Below, one piece after another: positions 28,298 to 39,510 of a DNA stretch of 41,715 bases. The position numbers and the translations under genes are program-made. The notes under the pieces were generated by a model, which saw only the letters and a program-made list of their open reading frames with translations, was not told the DNA's origin and did not search any database. The DNA lies in contig BFEA01000012.1 of assembly GCA_003427395.1 (NCBI GenBank), positions 6,754,253 through 6,795,967 of the forward strand. Direction: 5' to 3'. The stretch's first letter is position 1. Every line of letters begins with the position of its first letter. The stretch is from Chara braunii (Eukaryota > Streptophyta > Charophyceae > Charales > Characeae).

Positions 28298-31200
28298 TGT
28301 CGGGACAGGTGAGTCCCGAATAACTTCCCATCACTCAAGAGACCGAATATGGACGAGTTGTGCACAACAGAGAAATCCGAAGTGAGACGAGATAAAGGAT
28401 TAGAACGCAGGAGGGAGTAATGCCCTGGGGCGAGAACCACAGGGGGAAAGAACTAAGCGGCGACAAGCGAGCGAGCGCAAGAACAGGGGCACATAGAACA
28501 TAGCAGGAGCCCGGGAGGGCCATCGGAATGCAATAAGACTAAGGCCAAAGGGCCCTTTGAACTAGCAATGGCAGCGCGACAGCAATAAGGAAATGAGGAA
28601 GTCGAGGGATGGGTAGCCAGAAGCCGCGGGAAGCAAGGAAATGAGGGGCCAACGTGGGGGCCACCTACGGGAGCCTCGGAGCGGAGGCCCACGACCCTGT
28701 CTCTTATACACATCTAGATGTGTATAAGAGACAGGAGCCGCGGGAAGCAAGGAAATGAGGGGCCAACGTGGGGGCCACCTACGGGAGCCTCGGAGCGGAG
28801 GCCCACGACCAAAGAGATCGACACGCACAAGGCGCGAGGAAAGATTAAGGAGTGGGGTCGCTATGGGGCGACAAGACGCCCAAGGGGCATGGGACACCTC
28901 GGGGAAAGGCACCCGGGGCCACGTGGGACTAAGTAAAAATAATGGCGTCCGGGGCAAAATGTGTCGGGGACCGCCGACGGGACTAAGTGTCGGGGACTAC
29001 CGACGAGACTAAGTGTCGGGGACCACCGACGGGACTAAGTGTCAAGGACCACCGACGGGACAAGTGGCGGGGACATGTGAAAGTCCCAAGAAGAAACGGC
29101 GGCATTGCACGAGGGAAAAATAATAAATGCAAGGTGCACCGTCAAGATCGACATCTTGACGGCCAAGAATATTAGCACCACTAGTGCAAGTACTAGTGGT
29201 GACAAACGGGAAGACCAAAAGGAAAAGGAAAAGTAAAGAAAACTGAAGTGGGAGGCATGGGAGCAATCCGAAAAATCTCGGATCGGCCTCCCTCAAGAAA
29301 ATAGAGTCAAATAAGACCCCATGTGAAAAAGAGCCCTCCGGGAGAAAAGCGGAGTAGGAGGGACCATTGTGGGAGAAGTGTAGAAGTAAAAGGAGGCTCC
29401 CATGGGCATGGGAAGGCCATTATTGCAGTCCGAAAAATAACGGACTGCACCTTGGGCATAGGGAGGGCCAAAACTAAGAGGAAGAGGCTAGAAAAGGGCC
29501 TTAACGACCACTTGACACTTGGCATGCTAGAAAAAAGAGAGAAAAGAAAAGAAAATGGGGGAGAATAAGACAAAAAGAGTGAGAGGGAGTGAGTGAGTTG
29601 GCCGTTAGTAGGGACTGTCATAGGTAGGGACTGGCAGGTCCATACTGTCCAAGAAAGGAGGAGAAAAGAAAAGAAAAGAAAAGAAAAGAAAAGAAAAGAG
29701 AAAAATGCCTTAACGATAAAAAACGGTCACTTGGGGTGATTCATCCGTGACCAGATTCATTCTGGAATATGGCGATTACAAAGGACTTTGATTTTCTTTG
29801 ATTTTTTCAGAGAAAATCAAGGCCTCTTGCAACCGAAATAAAGCGGAATACATGCATGAGGAGAAACACATGTTTTAGGTGCATCCGGAGCCAAAATCAC
29901 GGCCGGGTGCACTTGGGAATTGACCGTTTCTTTTTCTTTTGAGTAGGGGCTAGTTGTGGGGCATTGGGGCCAAGGAATTGACCCCCATTGCAGTCCGAGT
30001 TGCAACGGACTGCATGGGGGAAAGAAAACACATGTTCTAGGTGCATCCGGAACCAATATTGAGCTCGGATGCACTAGAAAATTTAACGCTTCATTTTCTT
30101 TTAACATGGAGCAAGTTGAGGGGCTGTGGGTGTAGAAAACAGCCATGACTACAGTTCGAGAAATTACGGACTGCATAGGGATGCCAAGGCCAAAGGGGAA
30201 TGGGCTACGGCAAACCCGGAAGGATAGAAAGGAGCAATTTCGGCAAGAGGCAAGTAAAGACGGTAAACGGCAACCGTAAGATGAGATCCCACGGCCTAAA
30301 AAAATCGGCACACATGGAGAAATTATGGGACCACCAAGGGCAATGGGCCCCAAAAAAAATAAATATGGGACGTCGTCCGGAATGTTGCAGGGGACCAAAT
30401 GAGTCCAAATAATAAAAGTCGGAAAACGGAACACGCGCCGGCGGGACTGCCGGCGGCATAAAGAAATGGAGCTAGCATGTGGGAAAATGGCGGGGACTTG
30501 GGATGTCCCAAGGGAACCATGAGCAAACACAAGGAATAATTGTGCAAGCAAGTGGCACTGTCGAAATCGAGGATCTAGACGGTGGAAAATATTAGCACCA
30601 CTAGTGCAAGCACTAGTGGGAGCAAGTGAGAGAACCATGGGAGAAAGAAAAGTGAAATAAGGATGTTGGGAAGGCTGCTCAGCAGTCCGGGATATCTCGG
30701 ACTAGCAAGGCATAAGAAAATAGAGCCTTGAGAGGCTCAACATGAGAAAAAGGCTGCCCTTAGAAAATCGGACCAAAAGGGGCTCAAAATTGGGCAAACG
30801 GGAACAAAATGGAGCCCCCTAGGAGCATGGGGGTGCCATTATTGGAATCCGAGATGCAACGGCCAAGTAACAGCCATGAACCTGGCCTTGAATGAGGCCC
30901 TAGGGCCTAGAAAGAGGGTGCACAACAGTTTGACACTTGTCACAACAGAAATAAAAGAAAAAGAAAGAAAAATGAGAGAAAAAGGAGAGAAAAAGGAGGG
31001 AGAATGAGACAAAAAGGGAGAAAAGAGTGGAGGAGAGTGTGTCGACCTATTGGGACCTGCACAGTAGGGACTGGCAGGTCCCAACAGTGACCTCATCCCT
31101 CCTAGAATGAGGGAGGGCAATCCGGATTACAGAGATATAGCCCTTAGGGCCATATCTCAATAAAATCTGAATTAAAAAGCTGAAAATGAGAGAAAATGCA

Positions 31201-32976
31201 AAAAGGAAGTGGCCGGTTTTCTTTCGGGCCATGGATCTGAGATCAGATCTCATGGTAGAGAGGAACTAGCCGTTTTTTGTGGGCCAGCTCAAAACGGCTA
31301 GCTCCGGAATGAGGTGGCAGCCCAAAATGGAAAAAAACAAAAGAGGGAAAATGACAAAACAGTGCATTTGCCCCAAAAAGAGAGCCAGATGCACCAAAAA
31401 TTGAAAAATTGGACTTAGGGGCTCAAAATTGAAGCAAGGGCTACTAGGGGGTAGCTCGGATTATTGCTGGCCTTGGATCTCAGCCAGATCCAAGGCTGAA
31501 AATGTGCCGCCATATGGAAAAATGCTCCAGCCTACTCAAAAAAGGCCGAAACTTGAAAAAATCGAGAAAAAGGTCCACAAGGCCTTTTTCTTTCAAATAT
31601 TGCTGCCGCTTGGGCATTAGGACCCTAGGGGGCAGCATTTGAGCAATGAAAAAGAGGCCGGGGTAGGCCAAGAGGCAGTCCGAGTTGGTACCAACCACTT
31701 GGACTGCATGTACTTGGCCAAAATGAGGCCCTNGTACCTCCAGGAGCGCATAGTGAGGGAATTTTGCCTTGGGGGTACCTCGGTTCACCTCAAGGCACTT
31801 GNAGAGGCTCATGGGATGGCCAGACTGTTAGTTTCAGCCTACATAAGCTGAGGATGCAGTCCGCCACTCTCACATTTGCATNAGGAGTGCCCATGCTNCC
31901 CAAGTGAGCTCACAGGAGCACCTTTGCACTTGGAGTGAGGAGGGAGGAACCCATGCTAGTGGGAGAGCTTAGAGGAGACTAGGAGGTAGTGGGGAGGACT
32001 GTAGAGGATAGTGATGGTGAGAGAGACACTTGGGAGGTGATCCGCCATATCCCTCCTGGGTGTAGGAGAGAAGGAGAGGCTAGAGGAGCCCCATTAGCCC
32101 TCCTAGAGGGGAGGACTCCATAGCCATAGCTGGGGGAGCTTGCCATAGCCTGAGGGAGAGCAAGGAAGGAGGAGAGAAGGGCTTGGAGAAGAAGGAAACC
32201 ATAGCCAAGAGGGGATTGTGCAAGGAGAGGAAGCTTCATCAAGAGGACACCAACATCAAGGAATCAACAAGGTGAGTGGTGGCTAGAAATGCCTTGAGCG
32301 GGATAGGGGCGAGAGGAACTCGGCACCAAGAGTGAAAGGGAAGAGGGACAAAGGGGCTATGGGACCCTTGACATAGAGCCAACCCATGGGAATGACTTTT
32401 GCGCTTGAGGACTTGGAGTGGAAATGAGAGTGCAATCATACCAAGGAAATTGTGATGTTATATGTGCATGCATATGGGGACCCCGAGAGGACTAAGGGGC
32501 CTACTTCAATGAGGAAAACAGCAAATTGTGAGACCGATGGATGCGTAGAGGCGAGGGGGACGACGGGTCCGCCACACCCCGATGACGCCATATAGTCACA
32601 TTGCTTAGGGAAATGGTGCGTGGCCTAAGGATGACGCTTAGCCTACGCACAAGAGAAGAGAAACACTCAAAGAATCCTTGGACTGCCTGCGTATTGAAAG
32701 GAGCAATCGCATGAGAACACAACAAAGAATCAAAAAAAATATCAGCGTTGCGGAACGACCAGCGAGACTACCACCCGGCGTGAGGGTTGAGCTACATCCC
32801 CAATGTCAAAGCTCTCTCGCGCGATGGCCCACCCCCATCCATCTCAAAGCACTAGGTGGGGGTGACCTCGGGACGAACGGCCCGCGCCCCGAGCATGAGC
32901 GTGGGCGGGCCGAGCCAACTGGGACCCGCAGTGGGGTCGACTAAGGCTCGAAAGTCTACCCGGGTTTGGCCCTACA
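28298..32976 (+). repeat. 3' LTR (contains assembly artefact)
   Basis: It begins TGTCGGGACAGGTGAGTCCC and ends CCCTACA against the target duplication; 4679 bp as given, about 4565 bp without the 114-bp artefact. From 28298 to 28696 I count 11 substitutions against the 5' LTR. After the adapter the match looks perfect to 32000, including Ns at 31733 and 31802. Extra Ns are at 31882 and 31898. The stretch from 32017 onward is unique to this copy. It includes ATCAACAAGGTGAGTGG (near 32262-32278), a strong match to a 5' splice site. CTACATAAGC near 31841 is a possible TATA-like core in U3. Confidence 0.8.
28697..28734. other. Nextera mate-pair junction adapter (contaminant)
   Basis: CTGTCTCTTATACACATCT followed directly by its reverse complement, the 19-bp Tn5 mosaic end in both orientations. 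This is exactly the circularisation junction of Nextera mate-pair libraries. The 75 bp before it (28622-28696) are repeated right after it (from 28736). The predicted peptides MCIRDR and SYTHLDVYKRQ around it are translations of this adapter. It is not biological. Confidence 0.98.
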
Positions 32977-32980
32977 CCGT
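32976..32980. repeat. Target-site duplication, right copy
   Basis: ACCGT follows CCCTAC; it matches 11744-11748. The base at 32976 may be the last base of the LTR. Confidence 0.75.
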
Positions 32981-33480
32981 GAGCGAGAGAAGAACCTTTT
33001 TTGAAACGCAGATTGTGGATGGCGTTCCGATCATCATAGCAGGGGACTTCAATGCAGCCCCGGACCAATGGATGGATCGATGGAAGACCCCCTCCCATGC
33101 CCCAATGTATGTAGAGGGGGATGAGCGGATGATAAGAGATCTAAGTCTTTCATTAAACATCTTGACTCCTCCTTTCGGAGACAACCCCGACACGCGGTTC
33201 TATTCATGTCTACGTAAGACTAGGACCGAGGGCGAGTAGAGATCCAAGATTGACTTAGTCCTACTCTCGGAAGACCTGTTAGGAGCATTGCTGTTGGCAG
33301 CAATACTGTCGGCCAGTCTATATCGGTCTCGACTACAAAATGTGCACAGCGATTTTATCATCCCGAAAGAAGCCCGACCACTGGCCCGGTTTCTATAAAC
33401 TCAATGTATCCATCTTGCAACAGGAAACGTTCCGGAGCTATATTGAGGGCTGCTGAGCGTTTTGGCACACACAAAAACAA
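32979..33480 (+). pseudogene. LINE ORF2 endonuclease, C-terminal part
   Basis: Starting directly at the insertion junction, VSERRTFFETQIVDG is followed by PIIIAGDFNAAPD. GDFN is a conserved block holding the catalytic Asp/Asn of AP-type LINE endonucleases. DTRFYSCLRKTRTEGE then meets TAG at 33237-33239. Beyond it SKIDLVLLSEDLL continues the same frame, the SxIDxxL block near the end of the domain. Together with 11359-11748 this gives a complete but broken endonuclease. Confidence 0.78.
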
Positions 33481-34083
33481 TATATTCCGCAGGAAATAGA
33501 TTGGTTCAACAACGATCTCTTCTACCTGGGAAAGAAATGCCAAAAATATTCAAAACAACTAGCGGCCAGAAGTCATCAACAGAAGATGGACATTCATCAA
33601 CAACTTTAGCAACTTGAGCAACACGAGCAGTCAAATAATCCAGATAATAACGCAGACAGCAACCAACACACAGAGCTAGAAGGGCAGTCAGGGATGCAAT
33701 TCCTATAACAATCTCTCCAAACTTTTGCCTCACAAAGTTGGGAGGGTATATGTATCATAGGATGAATGACACGGCATAAAAAGGAAGGCTCTATGGATAA
33801 AAAAATCTTTAGTATGGCCCGAGCACATATGCGCAAAACAACAATAGAAGCACAATATTACCCGCAGTCAGGACACAGAGACCTGGTCATTTCTACTCTC
33901 CAGTGCACGTAGATAGCAAGATCCTTTTTCAAAGATTTATTTACCTCAAGGTATGCCCAACAAGAGAAGGACGTCAGGGAGAAGGAGATCGCAAAATTTT
34001 TAAAACCGATGAGAAAAACCCCAACGTACCAGCAAAAAATGCACTTGGATTGACCTCTATCCAAAGAGGAAATCTGAACAGCG
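33481..34083 (+). other. Eroded endonuclease-RT linker
   Basis: The sequence lies between endonuclease and RT of the LINE. Scattered frames, for example KEIAKFLKPMRKTP near 33995, look like ORF2 linker sequence. Stops in all frames. Confidence 0.4.
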
Positions 34084-35771
34084 ATGATGCAGATGGATGA
34101 GGAAAACACCTCGGGCGCGGACGGACTCCCCAAGGAGTTTTGGGAGACCTTCTGGTCCCAGATGGCCCCGGACCTCATGGAGTTCTATCGTCTAGTATGG
34201 GAGACGATGAGCATGAGGGAGCTGGTGGGGCAAGGTATCCTCACTTTGTTGCACAAAAAAGGAGATATGATGGATATCAGAAACTACTGCCCCTGCTTAC
34301 CGTCGTTTATAAGATGCTGGCGAAAGCCTTGGCGAACCGGCTGATCCCGGTTTTGGACCAGATTATCCGCCCGACACAGACAGACTTTGTCAAAGGCTGC
34401 AAAATTCAGGATAATATTTTATTTGTTAATGAACTCCTCAAGTTAACTAGGCAGTATAAACAAAATGTGGTCGTGGTCTTCATCAATTTTGAGAAAGCTT
34501 GTGATCACGTGGACTGGCTCTTTTTGGATAGTTGCATGAAAAAAATGAATATAGGTCTAGTGTTCCACCGATGGACCGATATCCTGCACCATAACGCAAC
34601 CACAAGCATCCTGGTAAACGACGGATTAGCGTCGGCATTTCCGCTGCAACGGTTAGTCCGTCAAGGTGATCCTCTGGCACCTTTTTTGTTCATAATTGTG
34701 ATGGAGGAGCTGGCAGCGAACCTCCGTGCAAATAAAGACCTGAGGAAGCTGCAGATCTCGGCCATCCCCGAAGAAGCGATCCCCATCTGTTCGATGTTTG
34801 CGGATGATCTGACACTCATGGTGGACGCCACCACCGAGAACATGGAAGAGATCATACAACTTTTTGACAGGTTCACACCAGTCTAAGACATGACAGTCAA
34901 TTGGGTTAACAAAACCCTGAGGTGGTGGATTCACCACCAAGGGGTGCGCCCCTCGGAGCTACCACGGGTTAAATGGCTCCCGAAGGCGGCCCCAGTGAGA
35001 GTGTTAGGAATTATATTGCCAGCAACAAAAAAAACTGCGTTGAACGATGATTGGATCCTTAAACCCGCTCTGGAGAAGGTGGTGCACTAGAATGACAAAC
35101 ATACCTCTTTGATTGGTAGGGCATTAGTGATCAACAACGTTGTGCTGGCCGCCCTTTGGTACAAATCTGCAATATGGGCGCTTAGCAAGGAAGCAGTGCG
35201 GTCGTTCAATTGACAAATAATGACCCTTCTGTGGAGAGGCAACAACGAGCTTCCGAACGATATCATAAGGGTGGCTTGGCTATCAGTAATCCAACCCAAG
35301 GACGAAAGGGGCTTGGGGATTTTGGATCTGGGTACCCAAACCACAACAATAATGGTAAAGTGGATTAGGAGGCTGGTGCTCACACCTGACCTTCCTTGGT
35401 ATGCCTTGGCGTTGGAACAGATCGCTCGACTGACACCACAAGCACCGCAAGCTGGTAACCCCCTGACCTGGCTGGAAGACCGCTTCTGGTCCATACCACG
35501 ACGCTCCCACATTGACCAGACCTTGAGCTGGGGCGCAGTCCGCAGCGACCTTGCCAAGGATGATTTCTGGATCCGCTGCTTGAGAGCTTGGCGCCAACTG
35601 CTGCTACCAGATAGGCCCGGGCCAACCAGGTGGGAGGAGGTGGCAAGACAACCCCTCTTTGGGAACAGAAGCATCACAGATCGGAACAAAAGGATATACT
35701 GCAGCTCAGACTCCCTATGGAGCAGTTGGGTCAAGAAGGGCATAATTAAAGTTAAGGACATTTGGGACTAA
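34084..35771 (+). pseudogene. LINE reverse transcriptase and post-RT region
   Basis: ENTSGADGLPKEFWETFW, then ILTLLHKKGD, mark RT blocks 0-1. After a frame change near 34290, VYKMLAKALANRLIPVL, QTDFVKGCKIQDNILFV and VVVFINFEKACDHVDW follow (first catalytic Asp replaced: FINFEKA for LDFEKA). LVRQGDPLAPFLFI and MFADDLTLM (catalytic F-A-D-D) complete the palm. A TAA at 34884-34886 ends that ORF. The post-RT part continues as VKWLPKAAPVRVLGI, then TLLWRGN and VAWLSVIQPKDERGLGI, the usual plant L1 layout. Function: target-primed reverse transcription. The copy is inactive. Confidence 0.85.
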
Positions 35772-35934
35772 AAAAATTGAGTGTGGAAAATGGCGCCACA
35801 GATGAGGACGTTACTGAAACACTGTCACAACATAGAATGGAACTTGGAACAACTGATTTTTGCAATCCCCCTGGATTGGGTGCGCATTTTGCGCAAGAGA
35901 CAGGGTAGCCGCTCCGGGAGACCCGGAGAGCGTA

Positions 35935-36062
35935 CGGAGCGTCGTAGAGGTACGAGCGGATGAAACGTTGGTTAATCTCTTTTACAAAGGAAAAAAAACG
36001 GAGCGTCGTAGAGGTACGACCGGATGAAACGCTGGTTAATCTCTTTTACAAAGGAAAAAACA
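35935..36062. repeat. 64-bp tandem duplication in LINE ORF2
   Basis: CGGAGCGTCGTAGAGGTACG followed by CGGATGAAACG and GGTTAATCTCTTTTACAAAG occurs twice, starting at 35935 and 35999, with only two to three differences. A local duplication in an already decaying ORF. Confidence 0.85.
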
Positions 36063-37194
36063 ATGTGCTAACCAGATACACCTCGGAGGTGATGAGATGG
36101 TGGCGAAATGCTGATCTGTACAGGATCCAGGTGCTACGAGATAAGGATGATTGGATAGCATACCGGTCGGAGACCTGTCTTACAGATCTCCCCTTTGACC
36201 CTGAGGAGTGGCAGTAGCCCCCCGCGCGAAGAACCTGGGTGACTAAGAATGTAAAGCTGTTCAGCCCGACCGTGAAGGCCATATACCGTTTACTACGCCC
36301 AGGGTAAACTTGAAAGACATTGTGAAGACCCGTTGGAGGTCTCATTTGAATGTGGGGGTCGAGGCCATCCGGCCCATTCGGTGGTTCACCCTCACGTGGT
36401 CCAGGCCTGCAAAGCTGGCCTCGCTGCAGTGACAAACAAAACACCGTTGCCTCCCCACCAACGACAGGCTAATAGATCGCACATACCTGGAACAGAAAGG
36501 ACTGGCGCTCCTGTGGTGCAAGTTATGCCACACGACGTTCCCCTCCCGCAAGATCCTGGAAACCATAGAACACATATTCTTGTAGCATCCGGGGGCTGTC
36601 CTGACATGGCGATGGTGGGACAGGATATGGAACCTATTGGACACTAGATCGATCTGGCCATAGGATTGGAGGGCGATACTATGTGAGGCATGGACTTCCC
36701 CCTCGGGTAGTACCTTCGAAAACAATATGTTTAAGATAGGGAGGAGAGCCGTTATGTGGGCCATCTGGAGGAGACGCTGTATACATGCCATGGAGGGGGT
36801 CCGCATAGCCGGGGAGGAAACGACAGACATGATTAAACAATACATACACCAAGAACTTATGGCACAATGGCAGAAAGTTAAAAATCAGCTGGATCTGTTT
36901 CAGGCACAGAAAGATATAAAACAAACAATTCAAGAATTTTCAGGGGACTGGCTGGGCAGCGAGAACGGGGGCTGGATCGCCTTCATCAAGTGGGATGGTG
37001 TTCGCGCCCAGGAAGGCAATGAAGGCACCAAGGAAGGCAACCAGGGGATGATCAAGAGAGACTATTATATCTGCTTCAGGGATTGGACAACGGTGGACCA
37101 AGGGATCCCGTTGCGGCCACCTTCGGACTTTCCCGACCCTTTCCCACCCCATCAGCTGACTATGGTGGACATGCAATGGTATGGAGCGGAGTAA
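36046..37194 (+). pseudogene. LINE ORF2 C-terminal region with zf-RVT-like block
   Basis: Frames include YTSEVMRWWRNADL, then after shifts WCKLCHTTFPSRKILETIEH near 36513, which matches the C-x2-C...E-T-x-x-H pattern of the zinc-binding zf-RVT domain found after plant LINE RTs. A TAG stands near the expected last Cys. The final frame (36727-37194) ends with SDFPDPFPPHQLTMVDMQW and TAA at 37192-37194. At least two frame changes. Confidence 0.65.
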
Positions 37195-37587
37195 GTAGGA
37201 CAGCAGTGGGTAGATTGCAAAGGTGCCGGCAGACAAGCTGCTTCATTAGGGTGTGACTGAGTCTAGGATCCGAGGAAACTTCGTCCCTACAGCTGAACCT
37301 GTTATGGTCCCCTTCCCAGCCCTCTTTCCACCACCTCCACCACCCCCATCTTCCGTTCACTACCACTATCATCATGGCAAAACGGTTACATCAAAAGGGA
37401 CGCTTTCCCACCATGAGACTGGTCTACCAACTCAATGTTGTACTTCAGGGGACGCTGGACCCGTTTTCCAGCAGGTGCAGCTCCCCATAAATAGACTGGA
37501 GCCCCTGCAAGACAGGTAGGAGTGCATGCTCTTATCATCACTCCTATCTGTCTGTGCAAGGGTTCAAAAAAAAAAAAAAAAAAAAAA
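37195..37587 (+). other. LINE 3' untranslated region, terminal hairpin and poly-A
   Basis: AGACAGGTAGGAGTG (37510-37524) pairs with CACTCCTATCTGTCT (37539-37553): 15 bp with one G-U and a 14-nt loop. Twelve bases later comes A22 (37566-37587). A smaller hairpin GCTCC/GGAGC just upstream (around 37481-37503) is shared with the tails at 3745-3890 and 39380-39510. Terminal hairpins of this kind are often what a LINE RT recognises; that role is inferred. Confidence 0.65.
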
Positions 37588-38029
37588 GACATATATAAAA
37601 AAAGAGGGAGACAGTGAACTAGTAAAATTCATGTGTGACAGTCGTGTGCTGCATCATTAAGTCCAGGGGAGGCTGCAACAGTGGACCCGGGGTTGGCTAA
37701 CAAGACGGAGCTATGCAGCACTAGGACCACCCCACAATGTCGCTAGACGCCATAGACTCCGCCTAGTAGTACGCTCAGCTTGATTGCCTTGCCCACCATC
37801 TTCACCTGCTTGCTTGCAGTTCCCCTTGCATGGTTACACTGCTTACACGTGGCTGTGACTGTCATAATGGCACCCACTTGCATTTATACCTGTGCTTTTG
37901 GCTGGCAGACTTGCTTCAGCCAAGGCAACAGCCACGGCATTCACCCCTGCTTGGCTGTTCGACCACCTCAGCCGTGCGGTAGCAAGATCGGGTGGCTTGC
38001 ACCATGTTCTCGTGGTGTGGTGTGAGGCT
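37588..38029. other. No gene seen
   Basis: Sequence after the LINE poly-A. Frames on both strands (for example 37780-38025) lack recognisable content. No target duplication partner was located. Confidence 0.35.
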
Positions 38030-39379
38030 TCCACAGCCTCACTCTGCTGGATGAGGAGTAGTGAGGCTTCTACAGCTTCATGATGCTTCACGCATCATGC
38101 ACTTGCACCTAGCACTTGAACCGTACCAGGTGCAGGCGAACAAAACGTCTTGTGCTGGTTCATGGGGCCTGGAAAAGTTCAGGCCCTGTTTGTTACGGAC
38201 TCAGCCAGGCCGCTATTTTGTTTTTGAGTTTCTGATCTCCGGTTCCTGACTGTTGGAGCCCTCTGCAGTTGGCGCCCATTCTCAAATTCCTCCTCTGGCA
38301 CTTTCGGATTTCGATACTTGACGCCATCCGGCATTCTGGCACCCAGGCTCAGACCTTTGATTCTCAGTTCAGCCCTGAGGCAAATTGCACTTCTACCCTC
38401 GGGACTGAACTTGAGTCTGGTACTTACGACCGGACTCAAGCCCAGTTCAGGCACTCAGTTTTCAGCCTCAATGCTTGTGCTTCAGTGTGACTGGCTGTGG
38501 CATTGTGTTCGGAATCCAAGATTGCGACTTTGTGACTTTGCCACTTTTTGTCTGCGTCTGTCGAGTCGTGTCGAGTCTGCGTCGAGTTGAGTGAGCGTGT
38601 ATGTGTGCTCTCACTTTCCCTCTCTCTCCTAGCCTCGCTGCTCTGCCTCAGCCCCGTTACACCATTCCAGAGTCAGCCGCGTGATTTTCCCCCTTCACCC
38701 AATGAATTAATTGGACAGCATCCTAGGCCCTTTCCCTACTTTGTATCTGGCGATTAAACAACACTAGATTCAGGCCTCTCAGGCTTCCTAGGCCTTCCGG
38801 CCTTTCCACTTGACCCGTCCAAAGTACCGGGTGAGTCTGGCAACCAATCAGCCAGATTCTGCCGATACTACCAGCTGAAGTGTCTAGGCCCATTGGGCCT
38901 ATTGTTTCAGCGCATGGGACTCACAGGGCCGTACCATCTTTGGTCGGGTGGCCTTGATAACTCCGGACGTTGAAAATCGCTCCAGGCACTCTCCTCTGAT
39001 GGCCCGGACCATGGCCATGCGGTACTACCAACTGACCTCCTTTCCTAGGCCTGGCCTTTTCAGGCCTCACAGGTCTTCTGTGCGGTGGTCACCAATGCTA
39101 TGTGACTTCTAGGCCCTTCTGGGGCAGGCTGCCCCATGCCCAAGCAGCGTTTGAGTGGCCCTTTCCCCTGTACCCTTCTGTGGGGGGGATTCCCCCCATT
39201 TGACGCAAGGTTTCCACATCTCTTGGGGCCACCTGGCCCAGCCTTGGGCCTGGCAAGCCCTGCCAGACCTCTGGCTGGTCAGCCAAGCTGGCGGCGCTTG
39301 TGTGCAGCCATCAAAGCAGCGAATGGACACCTTGTAAGGGTGTCTGTCCCAACACCAGAATCTCTTCAGACTTGTTTGG
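38030..39379. other. Hairpin- and AGGCCT-rich non-coding region
   Basis: Many short inverted repeats: GTGAGGC/GCCTCAC near 38029-38049, TAGGCCCATTGGGCCTA at 38885-38901, GGGGCAG/CTGCCCC at 39121-39135, TGGGGGG/CCCCCCA at 39181-39198, plus repeated AGGCCT and GGCCTT words from 38776 to 39110. The character resembles the repeat-rich LTR to the left but the sequence is different. Possibly part of an unidentified transposon. Confidence 0.45.
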
Positions 39380-39510
39380 TTTTTTTTTTTTTTTCGCCCT
39401 AAACAATGCCTTATGGTCCTGGCTCCATACCCATTCTGGGGAGCGTCAGTCTGGTTCCTTTTCCACCGGCAAGTCAAAGAGAACAACAATACACACACGC
39501 TTCCTTCTGT
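39380..39510 (-). mobile_element. Minus-strand retroelement 3' tail with poly-A
   Basis: T15 at 39380-39394 is poly-A on the minus strand. Just upstream in that sense lies GCTCCCCAGAATGGGTATGG followed by AGCC, matching the GCTCCCCA...TGGAGC hairpin of the LINE tail at 37480 and the tail at 3820. It may extend further toward 39540. No ORF2 sequence is recognisable. Confidence 0.5.

Larger units (their letters stand above)
11749..32976 (+). mobile_element. Giant Ty3/gypsy LTR retrotransposon with methyltransferase domain
   Basis: A 21.2-kb element, apparently nested in the endonuclease of a LINE. The parts in order are: 5' LTR (11749-15353, right end lost), leader, gag-protease, RT, an inverted RT-thumb/RNase H block, integrase, acidic post-pol ORF, two tandem-repeat arrays, DNMT3/DRM-like methyltransferase fragment, polypurine tract, 3' LTR (28298-32976). 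RT lies before integrase, the Ty3/gypsy order. Termini TGT...ACA and a 4-5 bp duplication support the limits. This copy is defective: stops, frameshifts, a pol inversion and a truncated methyltransferase. Part of the 3' LTR is compromised by an assembly artefact. Confidence 0.85.
32977..37587 (+). mobile_element. L1-type LINE, 3' part
   Basis: The continuation of the LINE broken at 11748. It holds the endonuclease C-terminal part, RT, a zf-RVT-like region, a 3' untranslated region with a strong hairpin, and a 22-nt poly-A. Numerous frameshifts and stops show long inactivity relative to the inserted element. Confidence 0.8.

Noticed and set aside
28453-28957. ORFs starting MCIRDR or containing SYTHLDVYKRQ
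   Set aside because: These peptides are translations of the Nextera mosaic-end adapter.
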